From: Chloroflexus aurantiacus J-10-fl
GTDB lineage: Bacteria > Chloroflexota > Chloroflexia > Chloroflexales > Chloroflexaceae
DNA: 64,000 bases
NCBI RefSeq assembly: GCF_000018865.1
Contig: NC_010175.1
Coordinates: 1,860,001-1,924,000, forward strand
Direction of reading: 5' to 3'
The notes under the pieces are model-generated. The model was not told the origin of the DNA. It worked only from the letters and a program-made list of their open reading frames with translations, and searched no databases. The translations under genes and the position numbers were made by a program. Numbering within the stretch: the first letter of the stretch is position 1; each line of letters begins with the position of its first letter. Below are positions 54,283 to 64,000 of the stretch, one piece after another.

Positions 54283-57200
54283 CCGTGATCGTCTCCGACG
54301 ACCATTGCCCTGGCTGATTCTCGGCTCTCTGTTGCTATTACTGCTGCTGATCTCGCTTGTGATCAACCTGATGATCGATCAGGTTGCGCCGCGCATGGAG
54401 TGGTTCAGCGGTGACGTGAGTAGCAGCGGAAGGGCTGATTATAGTTTCTGGAGCGGTGGCCCCCTGTTACCACCGTTCAACCCCAGTGTCATTGCTGCAC
54501 CAGAAGAAGAGTCAACTCCGGTAACAACACCAGAGACCGAACCAACAGATGTTCCGGTCATCGTGATTGAGGTACCGACGGCAACGTTCACGCCAACGGC
54601 GACGGCCACCCCCACGGCAACAGCCACGCCAACGGCCACACCAACGAATACGGCTACTCCGACGAGTACGCCAACCGCATCACCGACGGCAACACCGACC
54701 CGAACAGCGACCCCAACCCGGACGGCGACCCCAACCCGGACGGCCACACCTTCGCCTCCACCAACAGTAGAGGCTACGTTGCCGCCAACATCGCCACCAA
54801 CATTACCACCGGCAACAGCTACACCTACTGCCACGCCAACACGAACGGCAACAGCTACACCAACGGCCACGCCAACTCGCACGGCGCTACCAACGTTTAC
54901 CGCCACACCTACCCGTACGGCAACACCGGTACCAACGAGTACGCCAACACCTCGCCCCGGCGAGTCGATCTTCTTCTTTGCGAATGGTAGTATCAGTGTG
55001 AACGAGAATGTCGGGACACTGACAGTCACTGTTCGACTGGGCGCGCCAGCCGAGCAGACGGTACGGGTGCGGTACGAAACGATTGCAGGTAGTGCTTTGC
55101 CCGGTGATGATTACACGACAACGAGCGGGCAGTTGGTCTTTGCCCTTGGTGAACAACAAAAAACGTTTACAGTTCCGATCATCGCTGATGATCTGTACGA
55201 ACCGGCTGAAACTTTCACGCTCCGGCTCTTTAACCCAGAAGGCGGTTTCATAGGTATACCAGGCACAGCCAGCGTAACCATTATCGACACCAGTTCACCA
55301 CCGGTAATAAGTTTTGCCAATGCCGTGAGCATTGTCGAGGAAGGGGATGGTCTGGCCTCGGTTACCATACGGCTGGATCGTCTGTCGGGATTGGATGCCC
55401 GTGTCAGTTACACGATTGCCGGAACGGCATCACTGGCCGATCACGGCTTACGCAGCGGAACGATTGTCATACCGGCAGGGGCCAGTTCCGCACGCCTACT
55501 GATCCCCATTATTGACGATCCAGAAGATGAAGCCGATGAGACTATCATCATTCGGCTTACTTCGCCAGTCAATGCGACACTAGGTTCACCTGATGTCCAT
55601 ACTCTCACAATTCAGGATAATGATCAGGCCGGTATCATCTTGCAACCCTCGCTCATAGATGTGGCTGAAGGTAGTCCAAATGGTACCTATACCATCCGAT
55701 TAAGCAGCCGACCAACCGCACCGGTAATCATTACGCTAAATGGCGTCCAGGTGACGACGACACCGGCAACGCTCACCTTTACCCCCGACAATTGGGCTAC
55801 TCCTCAAACGGTGACGGTGCAGGCCATTGACGATCGGGTCGCCGAAACGACACCGCATCCGGGAACGGTAAGTCACGCTGCCAGTAGTACCGACCCATTT
55901 TATCAGGGGTTAAGTTTACCGGTGTTGAGTGTACGAATCGCGGATAACGATACCGCAGGTATTGTGACGCTGCCCTTTAGCCTGACGGTCGCCGAGGGTG
56001 GAACAGAAGCACTCTACCAGGTGCGACTGGCAACCCAACCAACGGCAAATGTGGTGGTAACGATAACGCCGTCGAATCAAGTCTTGCTCAATAATCAGAC
56101 CACCTCTGGACCGATTACATTAACCTTTACGCCGGCAAACTGGAATGACCTGCAAACAGTCCGGGTACGGGCAATTGATGATGAGATTGATGAGGGCATC
56201 AGTGAGGTGGTGCAGATTACGCATAGCGCCGCCAGTGCAGATACCTTCTACAATGGACTGACTGCCAATGTCGCAGTGACCGTTATCGACAATGATCTGG
56301 CGGGTATTGTGCTGTCGCCAGCGAATCTAACGCTTAACGAAGGTGGCACTGCAACCTACACTGTGCGTTTGAATAGCCAACCTGTTGCACCGGTGACCAT
56401 CGCGATCACACCGGAAATTGTCAATCCGGCTTCACCGCTCATCGTGAGCGAAAATCAGGTACTCCTCAATGGACAGCCCACCCTGACGTTGACCTTCACA
56501 CCCGGCAACTGGAACACGCTGCAAACGGTCAGTGTACAGGTTATTAATGACCAAATCGATGAGGCGCTCGATCCGGCAACAACCTACCTCGTCCACCTCC
56601 GTCACACGGCGACCAGCGCGGGGGATACGATTTACAACACGTTAGCGCCATCATTACTGCCGGTAACGATTATTGAGAACGATACCGCAGCTCTGATCAT
56701 CAGTCGAACTACCCTGAGCATGACTGAGGGTGGTACCGACTCTTACACCGTGCGTCTGGCAACCCAACCGCTGGCGGATGTCACCGTCACCATCACGCCG
56801 GAACTGGTCAGCGCCGCCTCGCCGCTGGTCGGCAGCAGCGGCCAACTCCTGCTCAACGGCCAGCCCACCCTCACCCTGACCTTTACCCCGACCACCTGGA
56901 ATACACCGCAAACCGTCAGCGTGCAGGCAATTGATGATAACGTCGTCGAGACCCTCACCACCACTTACGAACTTGACTTGCGCCACGACGTGGCGAGTGC
57001 CAGCGATCCGGTCTACAATGCCCTGGCCGACCGCCTCGTGCGGGTGACGGTGACCGAGAATGATGTGGCCGGGCTGATTATCAATCCCACTTCTCTCGCG
57101 GTAGCCGAAGGCGGACCGGCAGGCACCTACACCGTGCGGCTGGCGACCCAACCACTGGCGAATGTCACCGTTACTATTACACCAGAGCTGGTCAGCGCCG

Positions 57201-60200
57201 CCTCGCCGCTGGTCGGCAGCAGCGGTCAACTCCTGCTCAACGGCCAGCCCACCCTCACCCTGACCTTTACCCCGGCCACCTGGAATACACCGCAAACCGT
57301 CAGTGTGCAGGCAATTGATGATAACGTCGTCGAGACCCTCACCACCACCTACGAACTTGACTTGCGCCACGACGTGGCGAGTGCCAGCGATCCAGTCTAC
57401 AATGCCCTGGCCGACCGCCTCGTGCGGGTGACGGTGACCGAGAATGATGTGGCCGGGCTGATTATCAACCCCGCCGCCCTCACTGTAGCCGAGGGTGGGC
57501 CGGCAGGCACTTACACCGTGCGCCTAGTCACCCGGCCACTGGCGAATGTCACCGTTACTATTACACCAGAGCTGGTCAGCGCCGCCTCGCCGCTGGTCGG
57601 CAGCAGCGGTCAGCTTCTGCTCAACGGCCAGCCCACCCTCACCCTGACCTTCACGCCCAGCAACTGGAATACGCCGCAAACCGTCAGTGTACAGGCAATT
57701 GATGATAACGTCGTCGAGACCCTCACCACCACTTACGAACTTGACTTGCGCCACGACGTGGCGAGTGCCAGCGATCCAGTCTACAATGCCCTGGCCGACC
57801 GCCTGGTGCGGGTGACGGTGACCGAGAATGATGTGGCCGGGCTGATTATCAACCCCGCCGCCCTCACTGTAGCCGAGGGTGGGCCGGCAGGCACCTACAC
57901 CGTGCGCCTGGTCACCCGGCCACTGGCGAATGTCACCGTTACTATTACACCAGAGCTGGTCAGCGCCGCCTCGCCGCTGGTTGGCAGCAGCGGTCAGCTC
58001 CTGCTCAACGGCCAGCCCACCCTCACCCTGACCTTTACCACTGCCACCTGGAATACGCCGCAAACCGTCAGCGTGCAGGCAATTGATGATAACGTCGTCG
58101 AGACCCTCACCACCACCTATGAGCTTGACCTGCGCCACGACGTGGCGAGTGTCAGCGATCCAGTCTACAATGCCCTGGCTGACCGCCTGGTGCGGGTGAC
58201 GGTGACCGAGAATGATGTGGCCGGGCTGATTATCAATCCCACTTCTCTCGCGGTAGCCGAAGGTGGGCCGGCAGGTACCTACACTGTGCGGCTGGCGACC
58301 CAACCGCTGGCGGATGTCACCGTCACCATTGACGGCCAGGGCCAGGTGACACTGAATGGGCAGGCAACGCTGGCCCTTACCTTCACGTCGGGCAACTGGA
58401 ATACGGCGCAGACCGTCAGTGTCCAGGCAATTGACGACCAGATCGACGAGACGCCGACCGGTTCAAGCTATTCGATAACGCTCGGTCACGCGATCAATAG
58501 CCTCGATGACCCGATCTACGATGCTCTGCCGTCGGTTGGGTTGCCGGTAACCATTCTTGAAAACGATGTCGCTGCGGTCGTGCTTACCCCTGCCAGCCTG
58601 ACGGTGAATGAAGGCGGCACCGTTACCTATGCAGTGCGGCTGGACAGCCAACCGACAGCGAATGTCACCGTCACTATTGACGGCCAGGGCCAGGTTGAGT
58701 TTAGCGGTCAACCGACCATCACGCTGACCTTCACAGACGCTGATTGGAATGTTGATCAGACCGTCACCTTTACCGTCATTGATGATCAAATCGACGAAAC
58801 CATCAGTGGTGCCACATATCTGGTGACACTATCGCACACCGTAGCCAGTACCGATCCGGTTTACAGTGCTCTGCCGGCGGCTGCGTTACCGGTGACCGTG
58901 GTTGAGAACGATGTCGCTGCAGTTGTCCTTACCCCTGCCAATTTGACCGTGAATGAAGGTGATACGGCAACCTACGCGATACGGCTGGGCAGCCAACCGA
59001 CAGCCGATGTCACCGTCACCATTGACGGCCAGGGCCAGATTGAGTTTAGTGGCCAACCAACTATCACGTTGACCTTTACAGAGGCTGATTGGAACGTTGA
59101 TCAGACCGTCACCTTTACTGTCATCGATGATCAAATCGACGAAACCATCAGTGGTGCTACGTATCTGGTGACACTATCGCACGCCGTAGCCAGTACCGAT
59201 CCGGTGTACAGTGCCCTGCCAGCGGCTGCGCTACCGGTGACCGTGGTTGAGAACGATGTCGCTGCGGTTGTCCTTACCCCTGCCAGTTTGACCGTGAATG
59301 AAGGTGACACGGCAACCTACACGGTGCGGCTGGGTAGCCAACCGACAGCGGATGTCACCGTCACCATTGACGGCCAGGGCCAGATTGAGTTTAGCGGTCA
59401 ACCAACCATCACGTTGACCTTTACAGACGCTGATTGGAATGTTGAACAGACCGTCACCTTCACCGTCATTGATGATCCAAATGACGAGTCGCCGGCAGGG
59501 AACACCTATGCCGTGACGATAGGCCATGTTGCCGGTTCTACCGATCCGGTGTATAACGCGCTCGCACCGGCACCGCTGACACTAACCATCACCGAAACTG
59601 AAAGCGCCGGTCTCATCGTAACGCCTGCCATACTCACCGTAGCCGAGGGCGGGCCGGCGACGACCTACACCGTGGTGCTGACCAGTGAGCCGATTGCGAA
59701 TGTCACCATCGCCATCGACGGCCAGGGCCAGGTGACACTGGATGGGCAGGCAACGCTCACCCTCACCTTCACGCCGGGCAACTGGAATATACCGCAGACC
59801 GTCAGTGTCCAGGCCATTGATGACCTGATCGACGAGACCCTGACCGGAACAACCTACGATGTGACCCTGCTCCACATCCTGGGTGGCGGTGATCCTGTCT
59901 ACGCCAGCCTGCCATCGACACCACTCACAGTGACGATTGGGGAGAACGATACTGCCGGCGTCGTGATCGATCCCACGACACTCACGGTGGCCGAGGGCGG
60001 GCCGGCAGCGACCTACACCGTGGTGCTAACCAGCCAACCGACTGCGAATGTCACCGTCACCATCGACGGTCAGGGCCAGGTGACGCTGGATGGGCAGGCA
60101 ACGCTCACCCTCACCTTCACGCCGGCTAATTGGAACATACCACAGATCATCACCATCCAGGCCATTGATGACCTGATTGACGAGACCCCGACCGGGACAA

Positions 60201-63200
60201 CCTACGATGTGACCCTGTTCCACATCCTGGGTGGCGGTGATCCTGTCTACGCCAGCCTGCCGGCGGCACCACTCACAGTGACGATTGGGGAGAACGATAC
60301 TGCCGGCGTCGTGATCGATCCCACGACACTCGCGGTGGCCGAGGATGGGCCGGCGGCGACCTACACCGTGGTGCTGACCAGCCAGCCGACCGCGAATGTC
60401 ACTGTCACCGTGGACGGTCAGGGCCAGGTGACGCTGGATGGGCAGGCAACGCTCACCCTCACCTTCACGCCGGGCAACTGGAATACGGCGCAGACCGTCA
60501 ATGTCCAGGCAATTGACGACCAGATCGACGAGACGCCGGGGATCAGTTACGAAGTTACGCTGCTCCATGTGCTGGCTGGAGGTGATCCGGTTTACACCAG
60601 CCTGCCGGCGGTACCACTTACGGTGACGATTATCGAGAACGACACTGCCGGTCTGAACATTAGCCCGACCAGCCTGACGATTACTGAAGGTATTGTGGGG
60701 ACGTATGAGGTGAGCCTGACCAGCGAACCGCTTGCGCCGGTTACTGTCGTTATTAACGGTGCAGGATTGTTGCAGGTGAATGGTGGAGCAACGGCAACGC
60801 TGACCTTCGACGATTCCAACTGGAACAACCCTCAGACCGTTAGTGTGCTGGAACCGAATGTCGATCAGATTGCCCAACCACCACGCAACCGCACCATCAC
60901 CCACGCCACAACCAGCGTAGACCCGGCATACAGTGGGTTGAGCGGTATCATCCTGGCGGTGACCGTAAATGATGATGATATTCCGGATATTGTGATCAGC
61001 GCCACTACCCTCACCGTTACCGAAGGGGGTAGTATGAATTACAGCGTTGCGCTGGCAACCCAGCCCACAGCCAACGTCACCGTCACCATCGACGGCCAGG
61101 GTCAGGTAACCTTGAACGGACAGGCGATCTTGAACCTGACCTTTACGCCGGCAACCTGGAACACGCCGCAACCTGTCACTATCGCTGTACCGGAAGACGC
61201 CATTGCTGAAGCGACCCAAACGATTGCAATCACCCATTCGGCAAGCAGCAGCGATCCATTCTACGCTGGACTGAATGGACCTGCGCTTGATCTCACCATC
61301 GTCGACAACGACACCGCAGGATTTGTGGTCACAGTTCCGCCGGCACCGTTGATTGTCTCGGAAAATGGCGACAGTATCGAGTTAAGACTGCGTCTCACCA
61401 GCCAGCCGACAGCACCGGTGCAGGTCAATATCTCGGTTAGCGACCCAACCGAGGGCAGTGTCGCCCCGACGAGTGTCATCTTTGACAATACAAACTGGAA
61501 TATCGACGCAATACTGACGGTCACCGGCGTAGACGATCTGCTGGAAGATGGACATCAACCGTTTACAGTCCAGCTTGCGCCAGCGGTAAGCAGCGATCCC
61601 TTCTACAACGGCCTGCCGCCGACTCCGAATAGTGTAAACGTCCTCAACCGCGACAACGAGCCGGTGCGGATTAGCATCGACGATGTTACACGGTTTGAAG
61701 GTGATAGCGGTGTAACAAACAGTATCTTTATCGTGCGCATCAATCGGGTGTCGGATCGAGATATCTTGTTCGATTACACAACCACCGATGGCACTGCACT
61801 CGCTATCCTGGATTACGGTGCTTCAGCCGGCACCCTCACCATTCCTGCCGGTTCACTCCAGGTCACATTACCGGTGGGCGTGATTGGCGATACGCTGGCT
61901 GAAGACGATGAGTTTTTCACCGTCAACCTGAGCAACCCACGGGCCACTCTGCCCGGACAGCCAGCCACCATCGTGACCGATGAGATGGTCGTCATCGGTG
62001 ATGGGATAGGCGTGGGAACCATTCGTGATGATGATCCTCCGGCAGTACGCTTTGCCACCGGTGATGTTGTCGTTAACGAGAGCGCCGGCCTGGTGACACT
62101 AACCGTCACCCTGAGCCGGGCAGCCACTGTACCAGTGAGCGTTGACTACGCAACCATAACCGGCGGAACGGCCCAGCCAGGTGATGGATCGGCACCAACG
62201 CACGACTATGTGCCGGTAAGTGGCACTCTGAACTTTGCAGTAGGAGAAACGAGTCGGACCTTCACGATCCAGATACTGAACAACGCGAGCAGCGATCAAC
62301 CATTCGAGACGATTCTGGTAAGTTTGAGTAATCCAACCGGTGCGACATTGGGCGATCCGTCTACCACAACTGTCACCATCGTCGATGCGACACCGGTATT
62401 GCTAACCCAAGACCCAACGGCATTGCAAACTGCCGGCCCTAACTACACAACCTTCAACTGGAACTTCTACGGCATGAATGAAGGTGCCTCAATCGTCCGC
62501 ATTGACGTACCGTGTGGCGTGAGCGGTCTGTTGGCGGTTGAATTACTCAGCCCGTCGATCAACCCAGCCACTAACTTCACCGATGCTATCCGAGGTGTAG
62601 CGGAAAGTACCACCTTTACGCTGTATCGCATGCCGGTTGGCTGGCAGGCCGGTGATGGCTATCCACCAACTGTTGGTACTCTGGTGACCAGTGCCACCTA
62701 TCTCCCCAATACTGGCGATGCCACGACCTGGGTTGCTCTACCGGGCATTCCCGGTACGACCCCGTGCGGAGTCTATCTGCTTGTCGCGAGTGTTCCAGAC
62801 GATGATACGAATGGATGGGCTGTGCGCAGTGGCTGGAGTGGCAGCGGTACACCTACCGTCGACTTAGATGGCATACCGGGAAGCGGCGACGAGATTGTAC
62901 AGAGTATTGTACGCCAAACCCTACGCCATCCACCGGGAACACCGTTCTGTACTACCTTCTTCCAGTATGTAGCACCAGGGCAGAGCAGTGTCGCTTTCCA
63001 CAACTTCGACTTGAACGATGTTGGTAGTGGCTGGGTACGCTACTATCCACCCGGATCAGTCTACGATCCCACCGGACAGAGTGGCGGGATTGCAGGTACC
63101 GCTTCGGCTGATGGACAGTGGAACAACGGCACAACAACAACTCGTGGCGGTGACGTTATCCTTTCACCGCAGCCGGGCTGGTGGCGGATTGTCACCTGCA

Positions 63201-63667
63201 CGAACAGCGCTACGAGCGAGAACCACTTCATTCAGGAAGGGCAGACTGGCGTACCCCTCTACCTGAACATCCCACCCACACCTGATGTGGCGTTGCAGGC
63301 ATCATCGGTATCTTCGGTATCAACCGGAAATACGTTCAATCTGGCTGTTGACTATACCAATCAGGCAAGTGGCATTACCGCCGGCGCCGCCCGTGATTTC
63401 CAGATCACAATCACCTTGCCGAATGGGATCAGCTTTGATAGCGGTGCCTGTGCAGGAACCCCTGGTACGTGCACCATTAGCGGTCAGACGATGACTATTG
63501 ATATTGGCTTGCTGGCAGCGGGTTCAGGCAACACCTTCAGTATACCGCTGGTTGCCGGTGCAAATCCGGTGGGGGCAAGCCCAATCACGGTACAGGCGAC
63601 GGCCACTGACCAGAGTGGTCAGCCGTATCAATGGCAAGACTATGTGATTGTGCGGATTGTACCGTGA
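54230..63667 (+). CDS. Giant membrane-anchored surface protein with a Thr/Pro stalk and many Calx-beta-like repeats
   Basis: About 3,145 residues. Start at 54230 is the best ATG (MIPPLLKNQQPAWNRLLDRD); a GTG at 54182 is in frame; neither has a good binding site. Residues 27-49 form one hydrophobic anchor. Residues 114-245 are almost only Thr, Pro, Ala and Arg in TPT-type repeats, a stalk. From 246 to about 2720 there are some twenty beta-domains: two classical Calx-beta units at the start, about eighteen of an EGG..YTV..TLTFT..NW..PQTV..DD type, then Calx-beta units again (DYGASAGTLTIPAG, DDEFFTVNLSN). The C-terminal 420 residues hold other beta domains, ending in a DUF11-like unit. No C-terminal anchor is seen. 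The topology is N-terminus inside, repeats outside. Adhesion or cell-cell contact is the likely role. Confidence 0.88.
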   Translation: MIPPLLKNQQPAWNRLLDRDRLRRPLPWLILGSLLLLLLLISLVINLMIDQVAPRMEWFSGDVSSSGRADYSFWSGGPLLPPFNPSVIAAPEEESTPVTTPETEPTDVPVIVIEVPTATFTPTATATPTATATPTATPTNTATPTSTPTASPTATPTRTATPTRTATPTRTATPSPPPTVEATLPPTSPPTLPPATATPTATPTRTATATPTATPTRTALPTFTATPTRTATPVPTSTPTPRPGESIFFFANGSISVNENVGTLTVTVRLGAPAEQTVRVRYETIAGSALPGDDYTTTSGQLVFALGEQQKTFTVPIIADDLYEPAETFTLRLFNPEGGFIGIPGTASVTIIDTSSPPVISFANAVSIVEEGDGLASVTIRLDRLSGLDARVSYTIAGTASLADHGLRSGTIVIPAGASSARLLIPIIDDPEDEADETIIIRLTSPVNATLGSPDVHTLTIQDNDQAGIILQPSLIDVAEGSPNGTYTIRLSSRPTAPVIITLNGVQVTTTPATLTFTPDNWATPQTVTVQAIDDRVAETTPHPGTVSHAASSTDPFYQGLSLPVLSVRIADNDTAGIVTLPFSLTVAEGGTEALYQVRLATQPTANVVVTITPSNQVLLNNQTTSGPITLTFTPANWNDLQTVRVRAIDDEIDEGISEVVQITHSAASADTFYNGLTANVAVTVIDNDLAGIVLSPANLTLNEGGTATYTVRLNSQPVAPVTIAITPEIVNPASPLIVSENQVLLNGQPTLTLTFTPGNWNTLQTVSVQVINDQIDEALDPATTYLVHLRHTATSAGDTIYNTLAPSLLPVTIIENDTAALIISRTTLSMTEGGTDSYTVRLATQPLADVTVTITPELVSAASPLVGSSGQLLLNGQPTLTLTFTPTTWNTPQTVSVQAIDDNVVETLTTTYELDLRHDVASASDPVYNALADRLVRVTVTENDVAGLIINPTSLAVAEGGPAGTYTVRLATQPLANVTVTITPELVSAASPLVGSSGQLLLNGQPTLTLTFTPATWNTPQTVSVQAIDDNVVETLTTTYELDLRHDVASASDPVYNALADRLVRVTVTENDVAGLIINPAALTVAEGGPAGTYTVRLVTRPLANVTVTITPELVSAASPLVGSSGQLLLNGQPTLTLTFTPSNWNTPQTVSVQAIDDNVVETLTTTYELDLRHDVASASDPVYNALADRLVRVTVTENDVAGLIINPAALTVAEGGPAGTYTVRLVTRPLANVTVTITPELVSAASPLVGSSGQLLLNGQPTLTLTFTTATWNTPQTVSVQAIDDNVVETLTTTYELDLRHDVASVSDPVYNALADRLVRVTVTENDVAGLIINPTSLAVAEGGPAGTYTVRLATQPLADVTVTIDGQGQVTLNGQATLALTFTSGNWNTAQTVSVQAIDDQIDETPTGSSYSITLGHAINSLDDPIYDALPSVGLPVTILENDVAAVVLTPASLTVNEGGTVTYAVRLDSQPTANVTVTIDGQGQVEFSGQPTITLTFTDADWNVDQTVTFTVIDDQIDETISGATYLVTLSHTVASTDPVYSALPAAALPVTVVENDVAAVVLTPANLTVNEGDTATYAIRLGSQPTADVTVTIDGQGQIEFSGQPTITLTFTEADWNVDQTVTFTVIDDQIDETISGATYLVTLSHAVASTDPVYSALPAAALPVTVVENDVAAVVLTPASLTVNEGDTATYTVRLGSQPTADVTVTIDGQGQIEFSGQPTITLTFTDADWNVEQTVTFTVIDDPNDESPAGNTYAVTIGHVAGSTDPVYNALAPAPLTLTITETESAGLIVTPAILTVAEGGPATTYTVVLTSEPIANVTIAIDGQGQVTLDGQATLTLTFTPGNWNIPQTVSVQAIDDLIDETLTGTTYDVTLLHILGGGDPVYASLPSTPLTVTIGENDTAGVVIDPTTLTVAEGGPAATYTVVLTSQPTANVTVTIDGQGQVTLDGQATLTLTFTPANWNIPQIITIQAIDDLIDETPTGTTYDVTLFHILGGGDPVYASLPAAPLTVTIGENDTAGVVIDPTTLAVAEDGPAATYTVVLTSQPTANVTVTVDGQGQVTLDGQATLTLTFTPGNWNTAQTVNVQAIDDQIDETPGISYEVTLLHVLAGGDPVYTSLPAVPLTVTIIENDTAGLNISPTSLTITEGIVGTYEVSLTSEPLAPVTVVINGAGLLQVNGGATATLTFDDSNWNNPQTVSVLEPNVDQIAQPPRNRTITHATTSVDPAYSGLSGIILAVTVNDDDIPDIVISATTLTVTEGGSMNYSVALATQPTANVTVTIDGQGQVTLNGQAILNLTFTPATWNTPQPVTIAVPEDAIAEATQTIAITHSASSSDPFYAGLNGPALDLTIVDNDTAGFVVTVPPAPLIVSENGDSIELRLRLTSQPTAPVQVNISVSDPTEGSVAPTSVIFDNTNWNIDAILTVTGVDDLLEDGHQPFTVQLAPAVSSDPFYNGLPPTPNSVNVLNRDNEPVRISIDDVTRFEGDSGVTNSIFIVRINRVSDRDILFDYTTTDGTALAILDYGASAGTLTIPAGSLQVTLPVGVIGDTLAEDDEFFTVNLSNPRATLPGQPATIVTDEMVVIGDGIGVGTIRDDDPPAVRFATGDVVVNESAGLVTLTVTLSRAATVPVSVDYATITGGTAQPGDGSAPTHDYVPVSGTLNFAVGETSRTFTIQILNNASSDQPFETILVSLSNPTGATLGDPSTTTVTIVDATPVLLTQDPTALQTAGPNYTTFNWNFYGMNEGASIVRIDVPCGVSGLLAVELLSPSINPATNFTDAIRGVAESTTFTLYRMPVGWQAGDGYPPTVGTLVTSATYLPNTGDATTWVALPGIPGTTPCGVYLLVASVPDDDTNGWAVRSGWSGSGTPTVDLDGIPGSGDEIVQSIVRQTLRHPPGTPFCTTFFQYVAPGQSSVAFHNFDLNDVGSGWVRYYPPGSVYDPTGQSGGIAGTASADGQWNNGTTTTRGGDVILSPQPGWWRIVTCTNSATSENHFIQEGQTGVPLYLNIPPTPDVALQASSVSSVSTGNTFNLAVDYTNQASGITAGAARDFQITITLPNGISFDSGACAGTPGTCTISGQTMTIDIGLLAAGSGNTFSIPLVAGANPVGASPITVQATATDQSGQPYQWQDYVIVRIVP
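57067..58218. repeat. Three nearly identical 384-bp tandem units inside the giant gene
   Basis: Units at 57067, 57451 and 57835 have exactly 384-base spacing (128 codons) and are almost identical in DNA, including silent positions. A related, more diverged 381-base unit lies just before. Similarity at silent sites points to recent duplication or gene conversion. Confidence 0.9.
58565..59599. repeat. Tandem 345-bp units inside the giant gene
   Basis: Units starting at 58565, 58910 and 59255 are spaced by 345 bases (115 codons) and share long stretches such as GATGTCGCTGC and VTVTIDGQGQ. They are a second repeat subfamily, distinct from the 384-bp units. Confidence 0.85.
59948..60640. repeat. 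Third repeat subfamily inside the giant gene (348/345-bp units)
   Basis: Units beginning at 59948 and 60296 are 348 bases apart and share ENDTAGVVIDPTTL and VTVDGQGQV-type blocks; the next begins at 60641. A related unit precedes at about 59600. Confidence 0.8.
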
Positions 63668-64000
63668 TGACGGAGGCTGAATTATCGGCCATAATGTCGT
63701 AAAGCGTGGGTTACAACCTGTTCATCATCAGGCGGGCCAACGCCCTACCCAACCGTATGCAACCCTCTCCAGAACTATGTAAGGGCACGAGCGACAACCA
63801 CGCTTCGTTATCTCAGAACAGCCTGGCACCAGTGATAGGGCGATCTGCGGATATCCGCTACATCCGCGAAAATCCGTGGGGATCATCTGCAGAACACGGA
63901 TGCACGCGGGTCTGACAGATATACGCGGATGGGCTATCTGCATGGGATATCCTTACCTGACGATACCCTCGGGATGCTATGGATTGAGATAGGATTGCAA
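63668..64000. other. Non-coding right end with repeat-like pieces
   Basis: About 330 bases after the giant gene with no credible gene. 63727-63775 (TCAGGCGGGCCAACGCCCTA and following) looks like a worn copy of the 91-bp repeat at 13811. 63846-63900 carries a CCGCGAAAATCCGTGGGG-type block of the kind often scattered in intergenic DNA. Confidence 0.5.

Noticed and set aside
56654-61237. Long minus-strand open frames of 238, 259 and 403 codons inside the giant gene
   Set aside because: They mirror the sense repeats, have repeat periods identical to them, lack start sites and family features, and are a by-product of biased codon use.

Overview
The window looks like a chromosomal piece of a filamentous anoxygenic phototroph of the Chloroflexus type (phylum Chloroflexota). 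The assignment is an inference from moderate-to-high GC content, gene style (a Tat lipoprotein substrate-binding protein, a fused Dpp-type ATPase, surface proteins with Thr/Pro linkers and many Calx-beta-like repeats) and a split 4-oxalocrotonate tautomerase pair of a kind that, as I recall, was described from Chloroflexus aurantiacus. There is no photosynthesis or rRNA marker, so the species is open. I saw no tRNA, rRNA, transposase or CRISPR array.

Layout. 1-1750 (minus): the start of lgt and a sulfatase-fold protein with Thr at the nucleophile position. 2284-3090 (minus): an enoyl-CoA hydratase. 3320-13653 (plus): a compact 12-gene aromatic meta-cleavage operon. It holds a two-component flavin hydroxylase (oxygenase and reductase), an extradiol dioxygenase, an IclR regulator, both the hydrolytic and dehydrogenative branches after ring opening, and the hydratase, aldolase and acylating acetaldehyde dehydrogenase that finish the route to pyruvate and acetyl-CoA. 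A good sigma-70-like promoter with an upstream palindrome precedes it. 13811-14775 is a non-coding repeat island. recA follows on the minus strand.

16888-24947 (plus): a DUF427 protein, a Dpp/Opp-type ABC importer (binding protein, permease, double ATPase, permease) and comM. 25140-30318: a polysaccharide module (flippase, pyruvyltransferase-like protein, glycosyltransferase) driven by a near-perfect promoter and flanked by two lipoproteins. 30571-32040: a secreted protein made of four homologous beta-rich repeats. Then come a methyltransferase, glutamine-dependent NAD synthetase, an aldehyde dehydrogenase/amine oxidase pair, an amidase and a biotin carboxylase with its biotin domain fused.

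42374-51667: a glycosyltransferase-like orphan, a BtpA-family/PfkB-kinase pair, a double-receiver hybrid histidine kinase, an eIF2B-like isomerase-family protein, a GT4 glycosyltransferase and an MBL-fold hydrolase. 52027-63667: a membrane sensor kinase whose 3' end overlaps the start of a roughly 3,145-residue membrane-anchored surface protein with a Thr/Pro stalk and about twenty Calx-beta-like repeats, some almost identical in DNA.

Best candidates for a second look: the two complementary tautomerase subunits in the operon, the kinase/giant-adhesin gene pair with its recently duplicated modules, the four-repeat secreted protein, the repeat island at 13.8-14.8 kb, and the palindrome over the recA promoter.
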